The notes beneath the pieces were generated by a model. That model was given only the letters and a program-made list of their open reading frames with translations. It had not been told where the DNA came from and ran no database searches. Shown here one piece after another: positions 41,139 to 48,994 of a stretch of 49,074 nt of DNA; the stretch's first letter is position 1; each line of letters opens with the position of its first letter. The stretch is from SZAS-79 sp038319115 (lineage in GTDB: Bacteria; Pseudomonadota; Gammaproteobacteria; Burkholderiales; SG8-39): contig JBBQCV010000004.1 of the NCBI GenBank assembly GCA_038319115.1, positions 1 through 49,074 of the forward strand, written 5' to 3'. Made by a program: the position numbers and the translations under genes.

Positions 41139-41861
41139 CTACATGCGGAAATTCTCGCCGAGGTAGACTCGGCGCACGCTGTCATTATAGACAATTTCAT
41201 CCGGATGCCCTGAAGCCAGCACCGCGCCATCGTTCATGATGTACGCGCGATCGCAGATTCCGAGCGTTTCACGCACGTTGTGGTCGGTGATGAGTACGCC
41301 GATGGAGCGCTCGCGCAGGAACCGTATGATGCGCTGGATGTCGAGGACCGCAATCGGGTCGACGCCCGCGAATGGTTCGTCGAGCAGTATGAATGCCGGC
41401 CGCGTGCCGAGCGCGCGCGCGATTTCCAGCCTGCGGCGCTCGCCTCCGGAAAGCGCGAGCGCGGGGTGCTTGCGCAGGTGGGCGATATTCAAGTCGGTAA
41501 GCAGTTCGACCAGCCGGCCTTCCATCTCCTCGCCCGCGAGACCCTGCAGTTCGAGCACGGCCTGGACATTCTCCTCGACTGACAGTTTGCGGAAGACGGA
41601 GTTCTCCTGCGGCAGGTAGGAGATTCCCATGCGCGCGCGACGGTGGATCGGGAGGTGGGTGAGCTCGACCCCATCGAGGTGGATGCTGCCGGCGTCTGCG
41701 GCTACCAACCCGACGATCATGTAAAAGCAAGTCGTTTTCCCCGCCCCGTTGGGGCCAAGCAGGCCGACGACTTCGCCGCTTGTGACCGTCAGTGAAACGT
41801 CCTGGACGACGGTGCGTGACTTGTAGCGTTTGCGTAGGCTTTCCGCCGACAGGGCGCTCAT
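41139..41861 (-). CDS. lptB: Lipopolysaccharide transport ATP-binding protein LptB
   Basis: A 240-residue ATPase that powers extraction of LPS from the inner membrane with LptF and LptG. The Walker A Gly36-Pro-Asn-Gly-Ala-Gly-Lys-Thr-Thr44, signature Leu-Ser-Gly-Gly-Glu-Arg-Arg-Arg from 137 and Walker B ending Asp161-Glu162 are intact, and Tyr-Leu-Pro-Gln-Glu near 82-86 is the LptB Q-loop. The start overlaps the lptA stop by four bases. LptF/G are not in the window. Confidence 0.97.
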   Translation of the reverse strand: MSALSAESLRKRYKSRTVVQDVSLTVTSGEVVGLLGPNGAGKTTCFYMIVGLVAADAGSIHLDGVELTHLPIHRRARMGISYLPQENSVFRKLSVEENVQAVLELQGLAGEEMEGRLVELLTDLNIAHLRKHPALALSGGERRRLEIARALGTRPAFILLDEPFAGVDPIAVLDIQRIIRFLRERSIGVLITDHNVRETLGICDRAYIMNDGAVLASGHPDEIVYNDSVRRVYLGENFRM

Positions 41862-42514
41862 CGAGCAGGGGTCTTCTGGGGCGTCGCCGGGGATGCCGCG
41901 GCTGGTGCCGCAGGGGCCGGTGCGGCAGGGGCCGGTGCCGCACGTCCCGCAACCCCAGGCTCGTCCGCCTTTGCCTTGGGCTGTATCACCGCGCGCACCC
42001 TGCCTTCCGGGTTCGCGGCGGTGACCGCGCTCTTGCCTCCGGTGACCGAAAAGAACTCGGAACGGGTATCGATCGAAATCAGGTCGCCGCGCACTTCGTC
42101 TTCACCGCGGACAATGCGCGCCTTATCGCGCAGCTCGATCTTTTCCCTCTTGTCGTCGATCTCGATCGCCAGGGCTTCGCCTTCAATCCATTCGTCCTTG
42201 CCATCGCGCTTCTGGCGAAACCGCGCGGGTGCACCGGTGGCGGTCGAAATCTGGAACCCCTCGGCGTCCTGGCGCACGGTGATGCGATCGGCCCTTAAGA
42301 GGATGGTGCCTTTCGTGAGTACCACGTTGCCTTCGAAAATACTGATTCGCCGCGCGTCATCCGAACTCATCCGGTTCGCGTCGATCTGCGTCGGCTTGTC
42401 CTTGTCGGCTTTTTCCGCCCCGGCCCCCGGAACGAGCAACAAGGCGAGCAGTGCGCTGGAAATTCCGGCGAACGCCATCCTGCTTGCGCGCGTTGCCCTG
42501 GCACTGGGCTTCAA
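41858..42514 (-). CDS. lptA: Lipopolysaccharide transport periplasmic protein LptA
   Basis: A 218-residue protein with a signal peptide (hydrophobic core about 14-30) and an OstA-like beta-jellyroll that links LptC to the outer-membrane LptD as part of the LPS bridge. Asp-Ala-Asn-Arg-Met and Gly-Asn-Val-Val-Leu-Thr-Lys-Gly-Thr near 45-73 are typical. The last 35 residues are a Pro/Ala/Thr-rich tail beyond the conserved fold; at the DNA level it is a short tandem repeat. The start overlaps the lptC stop (four bases). Confidence 0.93.
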   Translation of the reverse strand: MKPSARATRASRMAFAGISSALLALLLVPGAGAEKADKDKPTQIDANRMSSDDARRISIFEGNVVLTKGTILLRADRITVRQDAEGFQISTATGAPARFRQKRDGKDEWIEGEALAIEIDDKREKIELRDKARIVRGEDEVRGDLISIDTRSEFFSVTGGKSAVTAANPEGRVRAVIQPKAKADEPGVAGRAAPAPAAPAPAAPAAASPATPQKTPAR

Positions 42515-43086
42515 CGCTTGCTCCTGGGCTCGAAGCGACCATGTACCTTGTGGTGGATATTGAGCACTCGTGTCCCGTTGTCGTAGTCGAGCCCGCGACC
42601 GGTCAGGTATCGACCTTCTTCGCGCATGGCCACTTCACGGTCGGTGCGAACCAGCGACCTGGCGCGCACGATATGGAGAAAACTGGTCTGCATCCGCATT
42701 TCCGGTTGGCGCGGGATCGCGCTGCGAACGAGGAGCACATTGTCGTACAGGAACGTGTCTTCCCCGTCCTGGCTGAGCGCGCCGCGGTCCGCAGTTATCG
42801 TCATGGGGGCTTCGCCGGCTTTTGTTTGCTGCGCGCGCGGCGCAACGAGGTCGGTGGAATCGTCGTCGGGGTAATGTACCATCCTGCGCGCAGAGAGCAT
42901 CGATTCGGGGGCCCCTGTGGGACCATAACCGATGACTTTGAAGCCGTGGACGATGTAATCAGGATCATGACGTCGCAGCGAGGGGTGGGGCTGTTCGAGG
43001 CGCGCGGTCCGTTCGAGCCAGAACGTGAGCAGAGCGAGCGACAACATCAGGAGCAGCGGAAACAGGCGTGTCAACGAATTGCCCAC
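42511..43086 (-). CDS. lptC: Lipopolysaccharide export protein LptC
   Basis: A 191-residue bitopic inner-membrane protein: one N-terminal helix at about 8-23, then a periplasmic jellyroll with Pro-Asp-Tyr-Ile-Val near residue 42 and the Leu-Tyr-Asp-Asn-Val segment typical of LptC. It passes LPS from LptB2FG to LptA. It starts 6 bases after kdsC and overlaps lptA, within kdsD-kdsC-lptC-lptA-lptB. Confidence 0.92.
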   Translation of the reverse strand: MGNSLTRLFPLLLMLSLALLTFWLERTARLEQPHPSLRRHDPDYIVHGFKVIGYGPTGAPESMLSARRMVHYPDDDSTDLVAPRAQQTKAGEAPMTITADRGALSQDGEDTFLYDNVLLVRSAIPRQPEMRMQTSFLHIVRARSLVRTDREVAMREEGRYLTGRGLDYDNGTRVLNIHHKVHGRFEPRSKR

Positions 43087-43092
43087 TTAGGC

Positions 43093-43617
43093 TCAGGCGA
43101 GGTAAGGGGCGAGTGCGGCGTCGAGCGTGTCCTGCACCCGCATGATCGCTTCACAAATCTCGCGTGCCGCTCCGCCTCCGGCAGGTTGTGTCGCAACGAA
43201 ATGCGCGTGTTGGCGAACGATTTCGGGCGCTTCGCGCGTGGCCACGGCGAAGCCGCATCGGGTCAGCACCGGCAGGTCGACGACGTCGTCGCCCATATAG
43301 CCGCAGTCACCGGGCTCCAGTCCGAGGGTGTCGGCGAGGCCCATGAATGCAGAGCGCTTGTCTTCTGCGCCCTGTATGACCTGGGCAATACCGAGGTTGC
43401 GCGCGCGGTGGGCGACGACGCCCGACTGGCGGCCAGTCAGGAGGGCGACCTGCACTCCTGATGCCATGAGCATGCGCATCCCGTGGCCGTCTAGGGTGCT
43501 GAATGCCTTCAGTTCTTCCCCGGCATCTGAATAATAGATCCGTCCGTCGGTGAGGACGCCGTCGACATCGAAGATCATGAGGCGCAAGCGCCGGGCACGC
43601 ATCAGGCCGGATTCCAT
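43093..43617 (-). CDS. kdsC: 3-deoxy-D-manno-octulosonate 8-phosphate phosphatase
   Basis: A 174-residue HAD-superfamily phosphatase that makes free Kdo for LPS. The nucleophile motif is Phe-Asp17-Val-Asp19-Gly-Val-Leu-Thr-Asp-Gly, followed by Leu-Leu-Thr-Gly-Arg and the tetramer-type glycine-rich segments. Length is normal. It directly abuts kdsD, the isomerase two steps earlier in the pathway. Confidence 0.95.
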   Translation of the reverse strand: MESGLMRARRLRLMIFDVDGVLTDGRIYYSDAGEELKAFSTLDGHGMRMLMASGVQVALLTGRQSGVVAHRARNLGIAQVIQGAEDKRSAFMGLADTLGLEPGDCGYMGDDVVDLPVLTRCGFAVATREAPEIVRQHAHFVATQPAGGGAAREICEAIMRVQDTLDAALAPYLA

Positions 43618-44619
43618 CTATACGACCTTGGCCCGGAACAGGTCATGCATGTTCAATGCACCGACAAGCGCGCCTTCGTCGTCGACAACGAGCAACTGGT
43701 TGACCTTGCGGCGCTCCATGATTTCCACGGCTTCTACGGCGAGTGATTTCGGCCCGATAGTCTGGGGCGAAGTGCTCATGATGTCGCCGATACTTGTGGA
43801 CTTCGGGTCGCGGACCAGTTCGATGGTGCGTCGCAGATCGCCATCGGTAAAAATCCCCACGAGTTTTTCGTCCTTACCGAGTACGGCTGTCATGCCCAGG
43901 CGTTTGCGCGTGATTTCGAGGATCGCTTCTGCCATCGAGGCATCCACGGGCACGGTTGGAATTTCATTGCCTTTGCGCATGACGTCGAAAACATGGGTAA
44001 GCAGTTTCCGGCCGAGCGGCCCACCGGGATGGGAGCGCGCGAAGTCTGCCTCGGAAAATCCCCGCGCATCGAGCAATGCCAAGGCCAGCGCATCTCCCAT
44101 GGCCAGTGCTGCGGTGGTGCTGGCGGTTGGGGCAAGGTTCAGCGGGCAAGCTTCCTTGGCGACGCCGGCGTCGAGGTGCACATCGGATTCCGTAGCCAAA
44201 GAGGAAGCTGGCTGTCCGGTGATCGCGATGAGCTTCGCACCCTGGCGCTTTATGAGGGGAACAATTGCCAGCAGTTCGGCCGATTCGCCGGAGTGGGAAA
44301 TGCAGATGAACACGTCTTCCGGAAGGACCATTCCCAGGTCGCCATGCCCGGCTTCCGCAGCGTGCACGAAGAAGGCGGGCGTCCCCGTACTTGCAAGTGT
44401 GGAAGCAATCTTGCGCGCAACGTGCCCTGATTTGCCGATTCCGCTCACGACGACTCGCCCGGTCGAGGCGAGGATAAGGTCGAGTGCGGAAAGGAAACTT
44501 GCATCGACCCGATCGGCCAGGGCGCGAATCGCATCGGCTTCGATGTGGAATACCCTGCGTGCCAGATCGAGGGATCCGCGGCTCGATTTGAACGGGGATT
44601 TAGCTGCTGTTTGGGCCAT
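43618..44619 (-). CDS. kdsD: D-arabinose 5-phosphate isomerase
   Basis: A 333-residue enzyme that converts ribulose 5-phosphate to arabinose 5-phosphate, the first step to Kdo. The SIS sugar-isomerase domain (about 45-180) has Ser-Gly-Ile-Gly-Lys-Ser-Gly and Ser-His-Ser-Gly-Glu-Ser, and two CBS domains follow (about 210-333). The Met at 44619 is preferred because sequence before it is not conserved. It is the first gene of the LPS run. Confidence 0.95.
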   Translation of the reverse strand: MAQTAAKSPFKSSRGSLDLARRVFHIEADAIRALADRVDASFLSALDLILASTGRVVVSGIGKSGHVARKIASTLASTGTPAFFVHAAEAGHGDLGMVLPEDVFICISHSGESAELLAIVPLIKRQGAKLIAITGQPASSLATESDVHLDAGVAKEACPLNLAPTASTTAALAMGDALALALLDARGFSEADFARSHPGGPLGRKLLTHVFDVMRKGNEIPTVPVDASMAEAILEITRKRLGMTAVLGKDEKLVGIFTDGDLRRTIELVRDPKSTSIGDIMSTSPQTIGPKSLAVEAVEIMERRKVNQLLVVDDEGALVGALNMHDLFRAKVV

Positions 44620-44698
44620 AGCCGGGCAGTTTAGCCCAGCGCAGAGGGGCCGGGATAGCCCCGGCAAGCCTCATTCCTCGGAGAGTAACGTCTCAGTG

Positions 44699-44726
44699 AA
44701 TCGGCATTTCACAAGCAATCGGCATT
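44699..44726. repeat. Direct repeat AATCGGCATT, two copies
   Basis: The 10-base word occurs at 44699-44708 and 44717-44726, spaced 18 bases start to start, in the 118-base gap between the oligosaccharyltransferase stop and kdsD. It lies upstream of kdsD, so an operator is possible, but two copies prove little. Confidence 0.35.
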
Positions 44727-44737
44727 GGGCCAGATCA

Positions 44738-46516
44738 TCAATGACCCTTCGCATCGAGCCGGGTTTGAAACAGGTCAAGAGCTTCCGGTGGGGCGGAGAG
44801 TAGAGTCTTCCGGAAGCGCCTGTCGCGGTCGGGAAATGTTCGGAGCGCGTGTTCGAGCAGGGTAAGCGCCTCCTCGGTGCGGCCCGCAAGCGCGAGGAAA
44901 ATGCATTGGCGCGCGACGACCTCCCGGGATGGCCAGACTCGAAGCACACGGCGTCCGACCTCGATTTTCCCGGTCAGCGCGGACTTGTCCAGTGGGAATG
45001 CGAGGAACAGGTACAGCTCGGCGCGCGGGGCGAGCAGCGTAGTACCCAAGTGAGCCAGTGCGTCGCGGTCTTGCGCGACTCGCGCATCGGATGCCAATGA
45101 CCGTCCTGCGGCCACCGGGCTTGCAGCGTCGAACTGAAAATATGCGCGCAGGGTCGAAACGAGGAGAATCGCGGCGGCGAAGATGCAAATTGCCGCGACA
45201 TAGCGTGCGACGGGCAGCCGGACAGAGCGGCCTTTTTCTGTTCCGATGCCCATAACGAGTGCCATGAGCGCGAGAAAATGTGCGTACCAAAGGGGGTACT
45301 CGACCAGCGAATGGAGTAACTCCACACCAGCGCATGCCAAGATCCACCACATCGCCGCGTCGCCTGATCGAATCAATACGCGTCCGGCTGCCCACGCCCA
45401 CGCTGTGATCGCGGCGAGCGCCAGAAATGCGCCAACTATTCCGGTTTCCGCGAGGAGCTGAAGCGGCAGGTTGTGGGGCGATGTCCAAAGCTGGCTGCCG
45501 GCCAGTTCGGGAGGAAGGCCCAGAACGAACGCTGCTCCAGCAAACTCTTCGGGGCCGACGCCAAACCATGGGGCAGTAAGGAATACCCGCCAAGAAAGCT
45601 CCCACGCGCTCAGGCGCAAGCTTGCGGCCTCGTCTGGCAGGGAGCCTTGCCACCCCGGAGCGGCATTGCGCACGAAGCCGGCTTCGATGCGAAACCCCAG
45701 CTCGTTCAACCCTGCCGGAACGGCCCACTGCGCTATTACGACAGCGGCAGCGAGGCATATTGCGGCGCTCGCGACTCGGCGTGTAGGCGGATCCGGCCTC
45801 GCGTGGATGGCAGCTAATCCCATGAGCAAGAAACCGACTGCATAGACGACCGACGAACGAGAGGCCGCCAATGCGGCTGCCACAACCAGCAGCAACGCGC
45901 ACGCGAGGGCCGCCGTCCAGTGGAGCCGCTTGCGCCCATAGAGGTAGACCAACGAGATTTCCCCTAAGGCGAGGTAGTTCGCGTACAAGTTGGCCTGGCC
46001 GACGTTGCCGGTTGCTCGTGTCCCGTTCATGTTCGCCATGTACACTTCCAGGAGCCGGGGGACGCCGCTTATTTGCAGCATGCCCACGGTGGCGTTCAGG
46101 AGGGCTCCCGCCACGATGATTGTCGCGATCACCTCGCAGGTGCGGTTTCGTCCGAGTTCGTCGGATAGTTCCTGCCCCAGCAGGAAGATCATCGTAGTGA
46201 ACAGGGCATAGAGGCCCCAATTCAGGGATGATTGTGGGTACGCGCCCGGGGCCCAGAGGGCACGCGCGACGAGCATGATCGCAAACAGAGCGATGCACGC
46301 GCCCGCGGCTGGCACTGGCACGGTCGAATTTTTTGGGCGTGCCGCCAGCGCAAATGCGCACGCGGCGACTCCCAGCGCCAGCGCCAGCCATTCCGAATAA
46401 AAAGCACGCAGCGGTGGCATGTGCCGTGGCTGTAGGAATGGCAACGAACACATGGCCCCCACGAGAAGCAGCGCTGCGGACCGTGGATCCCACTTCGACC
46501 TGATGCCAGTTCTCAT
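44738..46516 (-). CDS. PglL/Wzy-type O-oligosaccharyltransferase
   Basis: A 592-residue inner-membrane protein with ten or more hydrophobic helices up to about residue 445, then a soluble C-terminal part. Two segments fit the PglL branch of O-antigen ligase-like enzymes: Arg-Ala-Thr-Gly170-Asn-Val-Gly-Gln-Ala-Asn-Leu in the first half, and Ser-Pro-His348-Asn-Leu-Pro-Leu-Gln-Leu-Leu-Ala-Glu-Thr-Gly, whose histidine is the expected catalytic residue. PglL enzymes move lipid-linked glycan onto pilin and other proteins; WaaL-type relatives move O-antigen to lipid A. The pilin gene just upstream on the same strand favours pilin glycosylation. The ATG at 46516 lies just after the pilin terminator; a longer reading would run through that terminator. 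Confidence 0.85.
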   Translation of the reverse strand: MRTGIRSKWDPRSAALLLVGAMCSLPFLQPRHMPPLRAFYSEWLALALGVAACAFALAARPKNSTVPVPAAGACIALFAIMLVARALWAPGAYPQSSLNWGLYALFTTMIFLLGQELSDELGRNRTCEVIATIIVAGALLNATVGMLQISGVPRLLEVYMANMNGTRATGNVGQANLYANYLALGEISLVYLYGRKRLHWTAALACALLLVVAAALAASRSSVVYAVGFLLMGLAAIHARPDPPTRRVASAAICLAAAVVIAQWAVPAGLNELGFRIEAGFVRNAAPGWQGSLPDEAASLRLSAWELSWRVFLTAPWFGVGPEEFAGAAFVLGLPPELAGSQLWTSPHNLPLQLLAETGIVGAFLALAAITAWAWAAGRVLIRSGDAAMWWILACAGVELLHSLVEYPLWYAHFLALMALVMGIGTEKGRSVRLPVARYVAAICIFAAAILLVSTLRAYFQFDAASPVAAGRSLASDARVAQDRDALAHLGTTLLAPRAELYLFLAFPLDKSALTGKIEVGRRVLRVWPSREVVARQCIFLALAGRTEEALTLLEHALRTFPDRDRRFRKTLLSAPPEALDLFQTRLDAKGH

Positions 46517-46538
46517 TCGGTACCGGTTCCGGGCGGGC

Positions 46539-46570
46539 AAAAAAAAGCCAGCCCGAAGGCTGGCTTTTTT
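46539..46570 (-). terminator. Strong rho-independent terminator of the pilin gene
   Basis: AGCCAGCC and GGCTGGCT (46546-46565) form an 8-bp stem closed by a UUCG loop on the minus strand, followed by a T-run to 46539. An A-run before the stem can pair with the T-run, making the structure nearly symmetric. It lies 17 bases after the pilin stop and 30 bases ahead of the next start, so the transferase is either read through or has its own promoter. Confidence 0.92.
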
Positions 46571-46586
46571 CCCGATCCGGATTCGA

Positions 46587-47234
46587 TCAGAACTGGCGGC
46601 AGAGGGTATACGTGGTCGTGCCGGTTTCTTGGTATGACGTGGCGGTCGTCGCCGCGAGCGTGGCCGTATTCTCCACCCCGCGCACGAATCCCGCGCCGAC
46701 CAAGCCATCGTCCATCTGTACATCCAGTGCGATGGCGACCTTGTCAGGAAGGTTTGAGGAACACATTATCAGCGCCACAAATCCGCCCAGCGTTGCGCTC
46801 GCTGCGGTGGGTGTCGCACCTGTGGTTGCGGTCCCGTCACCCGTTTGGACGCCAAGGATGCCGTTAAAAGCATTGTTCGGCTGCGCGGTGCCGGAGCCCG
46901 AGACGAAGCCCGAGCGACGCAAATGGTCCCACCAAAGCCGGGACTCGTCGGTCACCGTCGTCGAGCCATAGGCCCCGGTCAGCACACGATTGCCGTCTCC
47001 GTTTGTCGCTCCCGACCAGCGGGTCGCCTGCGGATCGTCACCCGGCGTCGCGCGATAGCGATCCTGGTAGCCGAAATACGCGGCGGAAACGCCGGAGTAA
47101 TCGGTAATTGCGTTCTTGATCTTGGCCTGGATAATCATTTCCTGGCCCTTTAGAATCCCCCCCAGCAACAATCCGATGATGACCAGGACGATGGCGATTT
47201 CCACCAAAGTAAAGCCTTTTTGATTCTGTTTCAT
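46587..47234 (-). CDS. Type IV pilin-like protein
   Basis: A 215-residue prepilin. The leader is Met-Lys-Gln-Asn-Gln-Lys-Gly7 with cleavage before Phe8, and Glu12 is the conserved Glu5 of the mature chain; a hydrophobic helix runs to about residue 30. Cys158 and Cys212 can close the C-terminal disulfide loop typical of major pilins. The middle is rich in Gly, Thr and Ser, offering many glycosylation sites. The ATG follows a near-perfect ribosome-binding site (47242-47249, AGGAGGTG on the coding strand). A sigma-54 promoter and a strong terminator frame the gene, as expected for a highly made, regulated pilin. A pseudopilin remains possible. Confidence 0.9.
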   Translation of the reverse strand: MKQNQKGFTLVEIAIVLVIIGLLLGGILKGQEMIIQAKIKNAITDYSGVSAAYFGYQDRYRATPGDDPQATRWSGATNGDGNRVLTGAYGSTTVTDESRLWWDHLRRSGFVSGSGTAQPNNAFNGILGVQTGDGTATTGATPTAASATLGGFVALIMCSSNLPDKVAIALDVQMDDGLVGAGFVRGVENTATLAATTATSYQETGTTTYTLCRQF

Positions 47235-47272
47235 GGAGTTACACCTCCTCAGGTAACGAATAGCTGGGTAAA

Positions 47273-47288
47273 AGCATATTCCATGCCA
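47273..47288 (-). promoter_or_regulatory. Sigma-54 promoter of the pilin gene
   Basis: On the minus strand the sequence TGGCATGGAATATGCT fits the -24/-12 consensus TGGCAC-N5-TTGCA: GG at 47287-47286 and GC at 47275-47274 are exactly ten bases apart. The predicted start near 47262 leaves a leader of about 27 bases. Pilin genes in Pseudomonas and many betaproteobacteria use sigma-54 with PilR, so the context agrees. Confidence 0.8.
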
Positions 47289-47310
47289 GCGGATGGGGGA
47301 TCGAATAGGT

Positions 47311-47353
47311 CAAAAACGATCAAAAAATGTCAAAAAAGTGACGAACATTCGTC
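47311..47353. promoter_or_regulatory. Phased A-tracts and palindrome upstream of the pilin promoter
   Basis: CAAAAA begins at 47311, 47321 and 47331, exactly one helical turn apart, a pattern that bends DNA. Next to it is GACGAACATTCGTC (47340-47353), a palindrome with 6-base arms. Both lie 25-80 bases upstream of the sigma-54 promoter, where activator binding and looping would occur. The binding protein is not identified. Confidence 0.6.
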
Positions 47354-47360
47354 GGCGATG

Positions 47361-48101
47361 TCACTTTCCCGACGCTTTTCCTGCTTTAGACCGGTCCCGC
47401 CTCGCCTCCATCTCTTTGAGTCGAGCCTCCATGTATCGCCTCTCAGTCGCATCCGTGATTTGCCCTTTCGCCAGAAGGCCGCCCAGCATTATTCGTGCTG
47501 CATCGATCTCGCCCATATCCTCCAGCACAAACACCTCCATTTGCTTTGCCCAAATTGGAACGTCGGGCGAGGTCGTCAGGCGATCCACGGAGCGAGCGTA
47601 TTGCAGCGCCAGGGGAAGGTCTTTCAGGCGATGTTTGGCAATGAGCGCGGCGTGTGCGAGAGCCGGCCAGCGCCGGTCTGGGGCGCGCAGAAATTCAGCA
47701 TAGATGAAATCGAGCACTTTTCGTTGGCGATCGGGGGACCGCACCTCTGCATAAACGTGCGACGCAGCAAAGAGAGGGTAGTTGCTTCTGGGGTCGAGGG
47801 CCAAGGACACGCTGAGCCAATTTACGAGCCTTGCGTAATCCAGATTCCTGAACGGCACGACATTGGCGCCGTGATAGTCAAATGACTGCAGGTAAATCAT
47901 AAGCAGCCGGCTCAAGGCCTCCGGCTCACCAAAGGCGGCGAGCCTCAAGGCTGCGACGCTAGGCGCGCTGGGCAGTTCCTGCTCTCCGCGCGGGGGCGGA
48001 CCGTGGCTGGTTTTCCAAGCGATCTGGAGGCATAGGGCTACTCCCAAGCCGATTACAAGCCACTTTGGGAGGGCTACCAGCGGCCGCTCGTTGCCTCTCA
48101 C
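47361..48101 (-). CDS. Membrane-anchored helical-repeat protein of unknown function
   Basis: A 246-residue protein with one membrane helix at about 12-30 and a long helical remainder with TPR-like character: repeated Ala-Leu-Asp-Pro-Arg-Ser, Tyr-Pro-Leu-Phe-Ala-Ala-Ser, Leu-Ala-His-Ala-Ala-Leu-Ile-Ala segments. It ends in a basic, charged coil (Lys/Arg/Glu/Ala). The GTG at 48101 overlaps the permease stop (GTGA), which decides the start over an ATG at 48152. It follows the ABC-2 permease and precedes the pilin. I cannot assign a function. Confidence 0.78.
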   Translation of the reverse strand: MRGNERPLVALPKWLVIGLGVALCLQIAWKTSHGPPPRGEQELPSAPSVAALRLAAFGEPEALSRLLMIYLQSFDYHGANVVPFRNLDYARLVNWLSVSLALDPRSNYPLFAASHVYAEVRSPDRQRKVLDFIYAEFLRAPDRRWPALAHAALIAKHRLKDLPLALQYARSVDRLTTSPDVPIWAKQMEVFVLEDMGEIDAARIMLGGLLAKGQITDATERRYMEARLKEMEARRDRSKAGKASGK

Positions 48102-48898
48102 AGGTTGCGACGATGAAAATCGAACAGCCCGGCGAAGGCCATCAGCGCGCAATACAGCGCCATCCCTGCTGCGATGATGCCGAATTCAGCCTCCGATGGC
48201 GGGCCATAGAGGATCCAGCTTGTCTGGGTCGCGCGATCGAGCGGCGGGAGGAGCAACGCGATTGCTTCGACGGCCCAGCCCGCTATTCGCTGGGTCCCGC
48301 TTTCGTCACCTATGAGCGGGCTTGCCGCGATGGACTGGAAGGCGCCAATCGTGCGTCCCAGTAAATACAAGCCACCGGAGGCTGCGAGCGCGGGCAGCAC
48401 CTCACCCAAGGTGATCACAAAAAAGAGACTGACGCTGGCGACCAAGGTTGTTTCGACGAACAGGGAGATAAACCATAACGCGACCGCGGGAGGAGAACCC
48501 CAGCCGAGCAATGCCAATGCAAAGATTGCAGATACCAGGCCACCAACCGCCGCGTAACCACCAAGCTTCCCCAAATAGTACGAATTGCGCGAAATCGGCA
48601 GCGACAGGAGGAGTTCGGTTCCCTTGTCATTGGCTTCCCGTACCATGCTGGAGGTCACAAAAGCCGCAACAATAAACACTGCGGTCGCACGCAAAAATGC
48701 CGCCAGAACGGCGGCTTGAAGTGCTGCGCCTTCCGTCAGCGCCAGTTTCGACAGGAATCCCGCCAAGCCCAGGCCTGCAGCAAGGGCGATACCCACCACG
48801 ATCGTCAGCCGCGTGCGTCTCGCCTCGAGCAGGACCAGGCGCGTGATCGTACCCGCTGTGCGCATGGCATTCGTTGAAACCGGAGATAACATAGACAC
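48098..48898 (-). CDS. ABC-2 type transporter permease
   Basis: A 266-residue inner-membrane protein with about six helices. The pattern (Glu-Ala-Arg-Arg-Thr-Arg-Leu near residue 25, first helix, then Glu-Ala-Asn-Asp-Lys-Gly-Thr-Glu-Leu-Leu-Leu-Ser-Leu-Pro-Ile-Ser-Arg near 87-103) is that of ABC-2 exporter permeases. No ATP-binding subunit is next to it: the downstream gene is the helical-repeat protein and the upstream one is divergent. Met12 is an alternative start. The cargo is unknown. Confidence 0.85.
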   Translation of the reverse strand: MSMLSPVSTNAMRTAGTITRLVLLEARRTRLTIVVGIALAAGLGLAGFLSKLALTEGAALQAAVLAAFLRATAVFIVAAFVTSSMVREANDKGTELLLSLPISRNSYYLGKLGGYAAVGGLVSAIFALALLGWGSPPAVALWFISLFVETTLVASVSLFFVITLGEVLPALAASGGLYLLGRTIGAFQSIAASPLIGDESGTQRIAGWAVEAIALLLPPLDRATQTSWILYGPPSEAEFGIIAAGMALYCALMAFAGLFDFHRRNL

Positions 48899-48994
48899 AC
48901 TGCCTTAGCGACAAGACGAAAAGTAGGGAGGACCGGCGCGAGGCGCAATCGAGCGATCGTGCAGTATCGACAAACTAAACGGGGGGCGCCAAGG

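Noticed and set aside
44649..44665. Terminator between the oligosaccharyltransferase and kdsD
   Set aside because: GCCGGG/CCCGGC arms form a short hairpin but no T-run follows on the minus strand.
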